From: Deinococcus soli (ex Cha et al. 2016)
Lineage (GTDB): Bacteria; Deinococcota; Deinococci; Deinococcales; Deinococcaceae
DNA length: 64,000 nucleotides
NCBI RefSeq assembly: GCF_001007995.1
Contig: NZ_CP011389.1
Span: forward strand, 1,568,001-1,632,000
Direction of reading: 5' to 3'
The position numbers and the translations under genes are program-made. How positions within the stretch are numbered: position 1 is the stretch's first letter; every line of letters starts with the position of its first letter. Below, piece by piece: positions 56,044 to 64,000 of the stretch. The notes under the pieces were generated by a model. That model had not been told where the DNA came from. It searched no databases and worked only from the letters and a program-made list of their open reading frames with translations.

Positions 56044-57726
56044 ATGGGCGTGGAGACTCTTCGATCGGGGGACGGGCGGGCGTGGCTGGAGCTGCTGCAC
56101 CGCGAGGCGGACGGTGACCTGACCCCCGCCGAGACCGAGCTGCTGCGCGCCCTCCCGGCCGAGGTGCAGGCGCAGCGTGAGCGGCTGGCGCGGGTGACGG
56201 CTGTCCTTCAGGCGCCGCCATTTCTGCCCCGCAGCGTGGCGGCGGACGTGGCGCGCGAGGTGCACCTGTCCGCGCGGCTGGTCTCCCCTCCCCTGTCCCA
56301 CACGGTCGCCCCACAGGTGGCGGCGGAGGTGGTGCTGTCGGCGCGGCTGGCCCCGGTGTCTGCCCTGTCCCGGCCCCCCCTACCCCGTAGTGTGGCGGCA
56401 GCGGTCGCGCGGGACGTGCGGCTGGAGCAGGTCCTGGCCCGCGCGCCCGCGATGCCCGGCAGTGTAGCGGCCAGCGTGACCCGCGACGTCCGGCTGGGCG
56501 CGCAGCTGACCCCGCCGCCGCTGCCCCGTTCGGTCGCGGCGAGCGTGGTTCAGGACCTGCGGCTGGACCGCACGCTGGGGGTGCCAGTCCCCGCGCTGCC
56601 GGGCAGTATCGCGGCCGCCGTCGCGCAGCAGGTGCGCCACACCCCGCCAGAGCAGTTGTCGCCCGCTCCGGCCGCAGCCGCCGCGTTGATCGGGAACCGG
56701 CCGCGCAACCCGGCGCCGCTGATCATGGTGGTGTCACTGCTCGTGGCGCTGACGCTGCTGGCCGTCTCGACCGCGTGGCCGAACCTCGCGGCGGGCGCGC
56801 TGGTACTCCAGACGCTGCTGGCGCAGGTGTCGCCGCTGGCGGGTGTGGGGCTACTGCTGCTGCTCGTGACGAGCGCCGCCGTGACGTGGCGGCCCGCACC
56901 CGCCGCGCAGCGGTTCGGGGGGCTGGCCTTCGCCGTGAGTGCCGCGCTGACCCTCCCGGCCCTGTACGGGGTGGTGACACATGGCACAGTCAGTTTCGGG
57001 AGGGACGTGGTCGTGCACGGGACTGTGAAGGGCAACGTGCTCGCGGCGGGCGGGAATATCGTGCTGGCCCCCGACGCCCAGGTGGAGGGCGAGGTGGTGA
57101 CCCTGCTCGGCGACATCCACCGCGAGGAGGGCGCGCAGGTGGGTGGGACCGTCACGGCCCTGCTGGGGCAGGTGCCCGGTGACAGCGCCGCCCGCGAGAT
57201 CCAGGCGCCGAGCGGGCTGGGGGCCGTGACGGCCGCCGCGTTCCGCCCGGTCCTGGGCTGGCTGGGCAGTGCGGCGTGGCCGCAGGTGTTCGTGGGCCTG
57301 ACCGGTGGGGCGCTGCTGCTGCTGTTCGTGTCGGGTCTCGCGCCACTGCTCGCGCGGCGCCAGCGGCACGCGCCGGTGAGGACGCTGGCGCTGGGCGTGC
57401 TGTCCCTGGCAGCGCTGCTGGGCCCGGCGGGCGGACTGGCGCTGGCGGGTCTGCTGGGCCCGGCGCTGCTGGCGGCGGCGCTGGCGGTGCTGCTGATCGC
57501 CGTGGGTCTGAGCGTCAGTGCGTACGACGCGGGCCGCGCGCTGGCGTACCGCGCCGGGCTGCCCGTCCCGGACGCAGTGGGCGCGCTGGTAGGTCTGAGT
57601 GCGGTGGCCGCCAGCCTGAGCCTCCCACCGCTGGCATTCGCGCTGGCACTGGTGGGGGGTACCTGGGGCGCGGGCACCCTGCTGCTGACCCGGACGGGCA
57701 GCCCAATGGAGCCGCAGGCCGCCTGA
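56044..57726 (+). CDS. Multi-span membrane protein with six N-terminal 'LPRSVAA' repeats
   Basis: A 560-residue protein in three parts. Residues 1-55 resemble an anti-sigma-factor N-terminus (LLHREADGDLTPAETELLRAL) without the zinc-binding His/Cys set. Residues 56-205 contain six repeats of about 25 residues (LPRSVAAxVARDVRL...L). The remainder has four pairs of hydrophobic helices with a middle beta-rich stretch (HGTVSFGRDVVVHGTVKGNVLAAGGNIV...) like bactofilin/polymer-forming repeats. It may sit in the membrane and interact through the repeats. No family name can be given. Starts 16 bp after moaC. Confidence 0.7.
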   Translation: MGVETLRSGDGRAWLELLHREADGDLTPAETELLRALPAEVQAQRERLARVTAVLQAPPFLPRSVAADVAREVHLSARLVSPPLSHTVAPQVAAEVVLSARLAPVSALSRPPLPRSVAAAVARDVRLEQVLARAPAMPGSVAASVTRDVRLGAQLTPPPLPRSVAASVVQDLRLDRTLGVPVPALPGSIAAAVAQQVRHTPPEQLSPAPAAAAALIGNRPRNPAPLIMVVSLLVALTLLAVSTAWPNLAAGALVLQTLLAQVSPLAGVGLLLLLVTSAAVTWRPAPAAQRFGGLAFAVSAALTLPALYGVVTHGTVSFGRDVVVHGTVKGNVLAAGGNIVLAPDAQVEGEVVTLLGDIHREEGAQVGGTVTALLGQVPGDSAAREIQAPSGLGAVTAAAFRPVLGWLGSAAWPQVFVGLTGGALLLLFVSGLAPLLARRQRHAPVRTLALGVLSLAALLGPAGGLALAGLLGPALLAAALAVLLIAVGLSVSAYDAGRALAYRAGLPVPDAVGALVGLSAVAASLSLPPLAFALALVGGTWGAGTLLLTRTGSPMEPQAA

Positions 57727-57756
57727 GTGCGAGCTGAGTGCGATGACGACAAGAAA

Positions 57757-57778
57757 CCCCCACCCGTGTAGGTGGGGG
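57757..57778 (-). terminator. Terminator of ddrO
   Basis: An 8-bp stem (CCCCCACC/GGTGGGGG, loop CGTGTA) between the convergent repeat-protein gene and ddrO; read on the - strand it is followed by TTTCTTG. Confidence 0.75.
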
Positions 57779-57795
57779 GCTATTGGCACTGAACG

Positions 57796-58185
<390 letters not shown>

Positions 58186-58319
58186 GTTTCACCTCCTCAG
58201 CTGCGGCGTGGCCTCACGCCTGGACCGGCCCGCTGGGGGCTGGGGGGCGCGTGCCGCCTGGGGTTCCGGTTGCCTGTCCCAGGGTTTGCCTGTGGGCAGA
58301 ATACGGGAGCCTTGGTTGG

Positions 58320-58355
58320 AGTGTAACACCGCCCCTCGCTACGGTCAAGACAGAA
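58320..58355 (-). promoter_or_regulatory. ddrO promoter with candidate radiation/desiccation response motif
   Basis: On the - strand TTGACC (58348-58343), a 17-bp spacer and TACACT (58325-58320) form a near-consensus promoter. The 17-bp TTCTGTCTTGACCGTAG (58355-58339) overlaps the -35 and shares 10 of 17 positions with the RDRM palindrome as I recall it, so it is a candidate DdrO site for autoregulation. Confidence 0.6.
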
Positions 58356-58371
58356 TAAGGATTAACCCTTC

Positions 58372-58400
58372 TTGCCCTTCACGATCCCCTCTGCTAAGAT
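58372..58400 (+). promoter_or_regulatory. Promoter of the 83-residue gene divergent from ddrO
   Basis: TTGCCC (58372-58377), a 17-bp spacer and TAAGAT (58395-58400). The candidate RDRM ends 17 bp upstream of this -35, so DdrO could influence both genes. Confidence 0.6.
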
Positions 58401-58483
58401 CGTAATCACAAGAAGGATTCGCCCACAGCAGAATTTCACCCTGCTCGCCTCGCCGCCCCGCCCGGGCGGGAAGGAGTCCCCCC

Positions 58484-58735
58484 ATGCGCGCCCTGGACAC
58501 CATCGCTGAAAGCATCCGCGTCGGCTACGCCCACCCCACTACCCTCCTGAACACCCTGATCGAGGTCGAGAACGAGGGCGGCCTGGGCGCCGTCCGCCGC
58601 GTCGAACGCCAGCTGAACCTCAGCGTCCAGGCGCTGCGTGAGCGCCAGCACCCCCACAGCGACCTCGCGCAGACGTGGCTGAACTCCGCCCGCGCGTACC
58701 TCGTCACGAACGCCCAGCGCCGTCAGGCCGTGTAA
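58484..58735 (+). CDS. Small helical protein divergent from ddrO
   Basis: An 83-residue protein (MRALDTIAESIRVGYAHPTTLLNTLIEVENEGG...NAQRRQAV), almost wholly helical, with no recognised domain. A good ribosome site (GGAAGGAG) lies before ATG 58484, and both a clear promoter and a strong terminator frame it, so it is a discrete gene. Its position divergent from ddrO, sharing the control region, raises the possibility that it belongs to the damage response. Confidence 0.7.
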   Translation: MRALDTIAESIRVGYAHPTTLLNTLIEVENEGGLGAVRRVERQLNLSVQALRERQHPHSDLAQTWLNSARAYLVTNAQRRQAV

Positions 58736-58765
58736 GCCAACACAACAGCGCCAACACCGGAGAGA

Positions 58766-58803
58766 GCGCCCCGACCAGTCAACGGTCGGGGCGCCCTCTT
58801 TTC
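58766..58803 (+). terminator. Terminator after the 83-residue gene
   Basis: A perfect 11-bp stem (GCGCCCCGACC/GGTCGGGGCGC, 7-nt loop) followed by CCTCTTTT; also lies just before the stop of the convergent carboxypeptidase. Confidence 0.88.
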
Positions 58804-58806
58804 CCC

Positions 58807-60294
58807 TCAGCTCAGGCTGTAGATCTCGCCGTACTTGCGCGTCAGGTACGCCACATACGGATCGGCACTCAGGGGCCGTCCGGTGGCCTGCACGGTCAGC
58901 TCGGCGGGCGTCAGGCTGCGGCCATGCTGGTGCACCTGCTCGACCAGCCACGCGCGCAGCGGTCCGTACTCGGCGCGGTCAATGCCCGCCGCGACCCCGG
59001 CGTCCTGGCGGGCAGCCTCCAGCAGCTGCACGCTCAGGAGGTTCCCCAGCGTGTATGTCGGGAAGTACCCGATCAATCCCGCCGACCAGTGGATGTCCTG
59101 CAGCACCCCCGACGCGTCGTCGGGGGGCGTGAGGCCCAGGTACGCCTGCATCTTCGCGTTCCACGCCTCGGGCAGGTCGCGGACACTCAGGCTGCCCTCC
59201 AGCAGCGCGAGTTCCAGTTCGAAGCGCAGCATCACGTGGAAGTTGTAGGTGACCTCGTCGGCCTCCACGCGGATCAGGCTGGGCTGCACGCGGTTCACGG
59301 CTCGGTACAGCGCTGCCGCGTCCAGGCCCGCCGTGACCTGCGGCGCGGCCTCCTGCAGCTGCGGGAAGTAGCGCTGCCAGAACGGCAGGCTGCGGCCCAG
59401 CAGGTTCTCGAACATCCGCGACTGGCTCTCGTGCACGCCCAGGCTCGCCCCGGCGGACACCGGGGTGCGCTCCCAGCGGTCGTGCACGCCGCGCTCGTAC
59501 ATGGCGTGCCCGGTCTCGTGCCACGTGCCGAACAGGCACGCGGGCCAGTACGCCTCGACGCGGGTCGTGATGCGGATGTCGCTGCGGCTGAAGTTCGACT
59601 GGAACGGGTGCGCGCTCTCGTCCTGCCGCGCGAACTCACCGGTCAGACCGAACGCCTCGCCCGCCACGCGCCACGCGAACTCTTTCTGTGCCCCGGCGGG
59701 GAACGGGCGGGTCAGGACGCTGTAGTCGGCGGCGTCCCCGGCGGCGCGGATCTTCTCCAGGAGCGGCAGCGTGCGGTCCCGCAGGTCCGCGAACACGCTC
59801 TGCACCTGCGCGGCGCGCATGCCGGGCTCGTAGTCGTCGATCAGGGCGTCGTAGGGGTGATCCTCAAAGCCGCGCAGGTCGGCCTGACGGCGCGTGAGGT
59901 CCATCATGCGCTCTAGGTACGGCGCAAAGCTGGCGAAGTCGCTGTGCTCACGGGCGTGCACCCAGGCGTGATGCGCCTCGTTCTGCGCGCGGGTGCGTTC
60001 CTCCACGAACGCGGTCGGGAGGCGGGTCGCCTTCGCGTAGTCCTGCCGCGCAACCCGCACGACCGCCGCCTGCGTGTCCCCGTTGGGCTGCACGCCGTCC
60101 AGCAGCGCGCCGGTCTCGGGCGCGGTGAACAGCTCGTGCGAGAGGCCCGCCAGGGTCGCCAGTTGCAGGCCGCGCACGCGGGCCGCCTCGGGCGGCATGG
60201 AGGTCTCCTGCTCCCAGGACAGCAGGCTCGCGGCGGCACCCAGGTCGCTCACCCGACCCAGGCGGCGGCTCAGTTCATCGAAGGTGGTCATCAC
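58807..60294 (-). CDS. M32 family metallocarboxypeptidase (Taq type)
   Basis: A 495-residue zinc carboxypeptidase. The zinc site is HETGH in FGTWHETGHAMYERG with the downstream Glu in GVHESQSRMFEN, both characteristic of carboxypeptidase Taq. The N-terminal LSWEQETSMP and the segment DFSR-like NFSRSDIRITTR also fit. It removes C-terminal residues with broad specificity. No signal peptide. Two adjacent Met codons start the frame (60294 and 60291). Confidence 0.94.
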   Translation of the reverse strand: MMTTFDELSRRLGRVSDLGAAASLLSWEQETSMPPEAARVRGLQLATLAGLSHELFTAPETGALLDGVQPNGDTQAAVVRVARQDYAKATRLPTAFVEERTRAQNEAHHAWVHAREHSDFASFAPYLERMMDLTRRQADLRGFEDHPYDALIDDYEPGMRAAQVQSVFADLRDRTLPLLEKIRAAGDAADYSVLTRPFPAGAQKEFAWRVAGEAFGLTGEFARQDESAHPFQSNFSRSDIRITTRVEAYWPACLFGTWHETGHAMYERGVHDRWERTPVSAGASLGVHESQSRMFENLLGRSLPFWQRYFPQLQEAAPQVTAGLDAAALYRAVNRVQPSLIRVEADEVTYNFHVMLRFELELALLEGSLSVRDLPEAWNAKMQAYLGLTPPDDASGVLQDIHWSAGLIGYFPTYTLGNLLSVQLLEAARQDAGVAAGIDRAEYGPLRAWLVEQVHQHGRSLTPAELTVQATGRPLSADPYVAYLTRKYGEIYSLS

Positions 60295-60352
60295 CCGCCA
60301 GGGTAGCGTGCCGCGCCGCCCGATCCGCCATCTGGCGGAGGTCGACGGGCAG

Positions 60353-61624
60353 TCACTGCCAGCGTTCGCGGTCCTCGCTGTCCTCCCCCAGCAAAAGGGG
60401 GCGGACCTCGCCCAGCAGGTACAGGCTGCCGCACACCAGCGCCTGCGGGGCGCGCAGGACCGCCAGTGCGTCCAGCGCCGCCTGCGGGTGATCCGTGGCC
60501 GTCAGCGGCACGTCCGGGAAGAGGGGCGCAAGGCTGGCCGGGTCCGCCGCGCGGGGGCTCAGCGCGGCCCGCGTGAGGATCACCTCGGACGCCAGGGGCC
60601 GCAGGGCCCACGCAACCCCTGCGAGGTCCTTATCGCCCGCCGCGCCGAACACCAGCGGCAACCGGTCCACGCCAAGCTCCCGCAGGGCCGCTGCGACCGC
60701 CTGCGCGCCGTCCGGGTTGTGTGCGCCGTCCAGCAGCACCCGCGTGCCGCGCCAGGGAATCACCTCCAGGCGGCCCGGCCACTGCGTCGCCTGCGCGCCC
60801 GCCTGCACCGCCTCGGGGCTCAGCCCCAGGCGCAGGGCCGCCAGCGCCGCCAGTCCAGCGTTCGCCGCGCCGTGCGCGCCCAGCAGCGGCGTGCGCAGCA
60901 TGACCGTCCCCGCCGGGCTGTCCACCGTGACTTCGGAGCCGTCCCAGCCGCGCCCCTGAACGCTCAGGTGTGCCTCCTCACCCAGCGCCCACAGGGCCGC
61001 GCCCTCCACGCGCAGGATGGGCCGGAGGTCGGCCGCCACACCCGTCACCGCCGGACGTCCCGCGCGCAGGATGCCCGCCTTCTCCCGCGCGATGGCCCCG
61101 TGGGTGTCGCCCAGCACCTCGGTGTGATCCAGGCCCACGTTCGTCAGGATGCTCAGGACCGGATCGAGGGCGTTCGTGGCGTCCAGCCGCCCCCCCAGGC
61201 CGACCTCCATCACCGCGACCTCCACGCCCGCCCGGCGGAACAGCTCTGCGCCCAGCGCCGTGATGACCTCGAAGAACGACGCGCCGACCTCCTCCGCGTG
61301 CGGTCGCAACTCCGCGAGGGCCGCCGCGACCTCCGCCTCCGGGAGTTCCGCGCCGTCCACCACGAAGCGCTCGGTGAAGCGCGTCAGGTGCGGACTGGTG
61401 AACAGGCCCGCCCGGACGCTCCCGGCGCGCAGCATGGCCGCTAGGGACGCCGCCGTGGAGCCCTTGCCGTTCGTGCCGCCCACCAGCACCGTCCGGAAGG
61501 CCCGCTGCGGGTCACCCAGGCGCGACAGCAGCGCCTCCACCCGTCCCAGGCCGGGCTGCATCCCGAAGCGCTGCCGCGCGAACACCCAAGCCAAGTCACC
61601 CGAGGGACCACCAGAATCAGTCAT
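60353..61624 (-). CDS. folC: Folylpolyglutamate synthase/dihydrofolate synthase
   Basis: A 423-residue Mur-ligase-fold enzyme. The P-loop GGTNGKGSTAASLAAML near residue 44, FTSPHLTRFTERF, and the His/Asp region VGLDHTEVLGDTHGAIAREKAGI are diagnostic. The C-terminal domain has LLDGAHNPDGAQAVAAAL. It adds glutamate to dihydropteroate and folates. It is followed on the same strand, after a gap, by the carboxypeptidase gene. Confidence 0.95.
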   Translation of the reverse strand: MTDSGGPSGDLAWVFARQRFGMQPGLGRVEALLSRLGDPQRAFRTVLVGGTNGKGSTAASLAAMLRAGSVRAGLFTSPHLTRFTERFVVDGAELPEAEVAAALAELRPHAEEVGASFFEVITALGAELFRRAGVEVAVMEVGLGGRLDATNALDPVLSILTNVGLDHTEVLGDTHGAIAREKAGILRAGRPAVTGVAADLRPILRVEGAALWALGEEAHLSVQGRGWDGSEVTVDSPAGTVMLRTPLLGAHGAANAGLAALAALRLGLSPEAVQAGAQATQWPGRLEVIPWRGTRVLLDGAHNPDGAQAVAAALRELGVDRLPLVFGAAGDKDLAGVAWALRPLASEVILTRAALSPRAADPASLAPLFPDVPLTATDHPQAALDALAVLRAPQALVCGSLYLLGEVRPLLLGEDSEDRERWQ

Positions 61625-61652
61625 CCGCCCAGCATAGGGCGCGCGAACACGA

Positions 61653-61685
61653 GGAGGCCCGCCCCCATGCAGGAAACGGGCCTCC
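61653..61685 (-). terminator. Terminator between ppaC and folC
   Basis: A 9-bp stem (GGAGGCCCG/CGGGCCTCC) with a 15-nt loop, downstream of the ppaC stop in the direction of transcription, followed by TCGTGTT. Confidence 0.65.
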
Positions 61686-61698
61686 AGTTCAGCGGGGG

Positions 61699-62643
61699 TC
61701 AGCCCTGCGGCGCGAAGTACCCCTCCAACGTCGGCACAATCTGCTTCTTGCGGCTGATCCGGCCACCCAGGTCCGCCACCTGACCGTCCACGCCCGCGCC
61801 GAAGGCCTCGCGCAGCACCTTCTCCTCGGTGGCACTCAGGACCAGCGTACGGTTCGTCTCGTTCAGGATATCCACCACGCTCAGCAGCACGCCGCTCAGG
61901 CCGTCCTGCGCCTTGGCCTGATCCATCGCGGCCAGCAGTTCCGCCTGACGCCCGAACACGTACCCGGGGTTGGTGGTCTCGATCACGCCGATGCCCCAGC
62001 TGTGCGGCGCGGCCACGCCACCGAACGGGAACACCTTGTAGTCCATGCGCAGCAGCGTGTCCGCCGGAGTGTCCCCTAGATCGCTCTTCGCGGCGAACAT
62101 CGCCAGCGCGTACGCCTCGACGTCCTCAATCCCCGCCACGGGCGCCAGGAACGCCACGGCGTCCCGGTCCTCCTGGGTTGTGGTGGGACTGCGGAAATGC
62201 AGCGTGTCACTCAGGATCGCGCTGAGCATCAGTCGGGCGTCCAGCGCCTCCACGGGTAAGCCCGCCTCGCGGTGCAGTTTCAGCAGGATCGTCCCCGTGC
62301 AGCCGACCGGCTCGAAGCGCAGGTAGGGCGGCTGTGCGGTCGTCAGGTCGCCCAGCTTGTGGTGATCCACGACGCGCGTGACATTCAGCTCCGCGAGGTT
62401 CGGGGCGGACTGGGCGCTCTCGTTGTGATCCACCAGCGCCACCGCCGCACCAGCGGGCAGTTCAGGCAGCAGCGCCGGAGCGTCCACCCCGGCCTGCTCA
62501 AGGACAAACGCCGTCTCGAAATTCAGGTCGCCCAGGCGGTACGCGGTCGCGTCTACGCCCTGGCGGGTCAGGAGCCGCGCGTACACCAGCGCGGCCGTGA
62601 TGGCATCAGTATCGGGGTTCAGGTGACCAAACACAGCAATCAT
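61699..62643 (-). CDS. ppaC: Manganese-dependent inorganic pyrophosphatase (family II)
   Basis: A 314-residue DHH-family phosphatase: GHLNPDTDAITAAL at the N-terminus supplies metal ligands, followed by LVDHNE, VVDHHKLGD (the DHH motif), and the C-terminal DHHA2 domain with SRKKQIVP at the end. It hydrolyses pyrophosphate with Mn(II), in keeping with the manganese-rich physiology of Deinococcus. Terminator downstream. Confidence 0.95.
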   Translation of the reverse strand: MIAVFGHLNPDTDAITAALVYARLLTRQGVDATAYRLGDLNFETAFVLEQAGVDAPALLPELPAGAAVALVDHNESAQSAPNLAELNVTRVVDHHKLGDLTTAQPPYLRFEPVGCTGTILLKLHREAGLPVEALDARLMLSAILSDTLHFRSPTTTQEDRDAVAFLAPVAGIEDVEAYALAMFAAKSDLGDTPADTLLRMDYKVFPFGGVAAPHSWGIGVIETTNPGYVFGRQAELLAAMDQAKAQDGLSGVLLSVVDILNETNRTLVLSATEEKVLREAFGAGVDGQVADLGGRISRKKQIVPTLEGYFAPQG

Positions 62644-62705
62644 GTGGCGATTCTACCGATTTGCCATTCCGGAAACGCCGACCTGCCCGCACAACATCAA
62701 AAGAG

Positions 62706-62730
62706 AACCCCCCGCACGGGGCGGGGAGTT
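62706..62730 (-). terminator. Terminator of the S-layer protein gene
   Basis: A stem CCCCGC/GCGGGG extended by AA/TT with one mismatch pair, followed on the - strand by TCTCTTTTG, 18 bases after the stop of the outer-membrane protein gene. Confidence 0.75.
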
Positions 62731-62747
62731 CATTCAGCTGGTTAGGT

Positions 62748-64000
62748 TTAGAACTTGACCTTGTAGCTGATCTTGAAGACGTTGCCCTTGGCGTCGGCCG
62801 CGCCGGCGACCGCGGCGCCGTTGCTTTCACGCAGGCGCAGGTTGCCGTAGCCGTACCCGAAGCTGAGGTCGTAGTAGTTGCCTTCCACGTACAGCAGGTC
62901 CTGGCTGACGGTGCGGTTGCCGTTGTACTGGTCGATGAACGCACCAGCGGTACCTGCGGCAGAGCTACCGTCGGCGTTGAAGGCAGCCACGTAAGGGGCG
63001 TAGGCGCGGTTCGTGCCCTGGTAGCCGGCGTAGTACACGGCCAGCTTGGTGTTGGGGAGCAGGAACTCGTTCAGCTTGACGCCCACGCGGTACAGCACGT
63101 CGCTGGCGGTGAAGTCGGCTGCGGCGCCGGTGGCGGTGCCGTAGTCGTAGCTCTTGCTCTGGCCCTTGACGTAGGCCTCAAAGCTGGGCTTGAAGACGGT
63201 GTTCAGGGCATCGGTCTTGACATCCACGCTGCCGTTGAAGGAGGTGGTGTTCGCCAGGGTGGCGGTGCTGTTCCGCTCGCTGTCCGCGAAGGTGCTGTTG
63301 TTGAAGCCCGCGTTCAGCTTGATGGCGGCGACGCCCAGCTTGGTGTCGTACGCGGCGCTGCCGTACACGACCTGGTTGGTGTAGCCGTTGGTGGCCGCGC
63401 GGTAGCGGGAAGCGTAACCCAGGGTCAGGTCCAGGCCCTTGACCAGCGCGGCGGCGTCCTTGCCGTTGTGCTTGGCTTCGAAGCCGTACTCGCTGTAGCA
63501 GACGCTGGTGGTGGCGGTGCCGCAAGTGCCAGAGTCCAGTTCGCTGGTGCTCAGGCCGAACTCGTTGCTGTTATACGCGACGCTGTTGGCGAACAGACCG
63601 CTGTCGCTGTTGGCGCGCAGGCGACCGTCGGTGGAGACGTTGCGGTAGAAGGCGCCGAAGCTGAAGCCCAGGGGCAGACCCAGGTCAGCGCGGACAGCCG
63701 TGCGGACGCCGTTCTTCGCCTGGAAGGCCGCAGCCACGGGCGCCTGGGTGCCGGTCAGGTACTCGTAGTACCCGCCGCGGACGGTCACCAGGTTGAACAG
63801 GCTGACCTTGCCGGCCACGCCACGGTCCACGATCGCGCTGGGCTCGCTAGCGGTGTTCAGGGGGCTCTTGCCGTAGGCCACGCTGTTATCAACGTATCCA
63901 CCCACGTTCACCAGACCCAGGATGTCGGCCTTGGCCTTCACGCCGAAGCCGGTGCGGCCCGCGCCGTAGGGAGCGGTGCTGTTGGTCGCCAGGGGGTTGG
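62748..64000 (-). CDS. slpA: SlpA-type S-layer/outer-membrane protein, C-terminal barrel (partial)
   Basis: The frame is open to the window edge and 417 codons are present. They form repeated amphipathic strands (…VTVRGGYYEYLTG, …LRVGVKLNEFLL-like, …YVEGNYYDLSFGYGYGNLRLRES) and end in YKVKF, the terminal Phe of a Bam-assembled barrel. A pair of Cys sits in a loop (SGTCGTATTSVCYS). The position next to the Mn pyrophosphatase and close to ddrO fits the slpA locus of Deinococcus radiodurans. The SLH and coiled-coil N-terminal part lies outside the window. Confidence 0.85.
   Translation of the reverse strand, partial: NPLATNSTAPYGAGRTGFGVKAKADILGLVNVGGYVDNSVAYGKSPLNTASEPSAIVDRGVAGKVSLFNLVTVRGGYYEYLTGTQAPVAAAFQAKNGVRTAVRADLGLPLGFSFGAFYRNVSTDGRLRANSDSGLFANSVAYNSNEFGLSTSELDSGTCGTATTSVCYSEYGFEAKHNGKDAAALVKGLDLTLGYASRYRAATNGYTNQVVYGSAAYDTKLGVAAIKLNAGFNNSTFADSERNSTATLANTTSFNGSVDVKTDALNTVFKPSFEAYVKGQSKSYDYGTATGAAADFTASDVLYRVGVKLNEFLLPNTKLAVYYAGYQGTNRAYAPYVAAFNADGSSAAGTAGAFIDQYNGNRTVSQDLLYVEGNYYDLSFGYGYGNLRLRESNGAAVAGAADAKGNVFKISYKVKF

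Overview
The window is a high-GC, Deinococcus-type chromosome segment. The decisive markers are at the right end: a full-length DdrO repressor (the radiation/desiccation response regulator of this genus) at 57.8-58.2 kb, followed by carboxypeptidase Taq, folC, a manganese pyrophosphatase and the C-terminal part of an SlpA-type S-layer/outer-membrane protein. The futalosine menaquinone genes mqnE and mqnA also fit. Many core genes have a TANNNT -10 box only 6-9 nt before the start codon, as expected for leaderless mRNAs.

Layout. 0-9.4 kb is housekeeping: an S9 peptidase (5' end outside the window), an RGG-repeat protein, an NMT1-type binding protein, nth, an MFS transporter, a coiled-coil/zinc-ribbon protein, asparaginase and hemC. 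9.6-12.1 kb holds a GH1-family protein lacking both catalytic glutamates, translationally coupled to an MFS transporter. 12.2-15.0 kb: quinone-oxidoreductase-like protein, MFS efflux pump and divergent MarR regulator. 15.1-18.8 kb: two ABC exporter half-transporters that look like an asymmetric heterodimer. 19.4-21.9 kb: ComEC-like hydrolase with a DUF3006 partner, and a GAF-GGDEF protein. 22.0-24.8 kb: mqnE, two small genes and mqnA. 25.2-27.4 kb: psuK-psuG for pseudouridine breakdown. 27.5-31.4 kb: a DctA-type carrier divergent from a DcuS/DcuR-like two-component system. 31.5-33.2 kb: lpd and tRNA-Glu.

33.4-53.7 kb is an exopolysaccharide locus. It starts with a GC-rich Wzz/tyrosine autokinase and then drops abruptly into an AT-rich block (about 35.1-42.9 kb) coding for a flippase, glycosyltransferases, a dehydratase/reductase pair and a Wzy-like polymerase. 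Genes in this block have good Shine-Dalgarno sequences, unlike the leaderless core genes, and the block was probably transferred in. An IS630 element sits exactly where composition returns to GC-rich and has removed the start of a GT4-phosphoglycosyltransferase fusion. An IS982-like element, a DegT aminotransferase and a PglF/CapD-like dehydratase follow. Then comes an IS3 (IS407-type) element, with perfect 4-bp target duplications, nested in an older IS5-family remnant. A damaged O-antigen ligase operon and rmlA close the locus.

53.8-64 kb returns to core genes: rmlA, a frameshifted DUF177 gene, moaC, a repeat-bearing membrane protein, then ddrO to slpA. Two copies of a structured 136-bp repeat flank the hemC region (8.1 and 9.5 kb). 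Three genes between 51.3 and 55.0 kb carry apparent frameshifts, from either real decay or assembly error.
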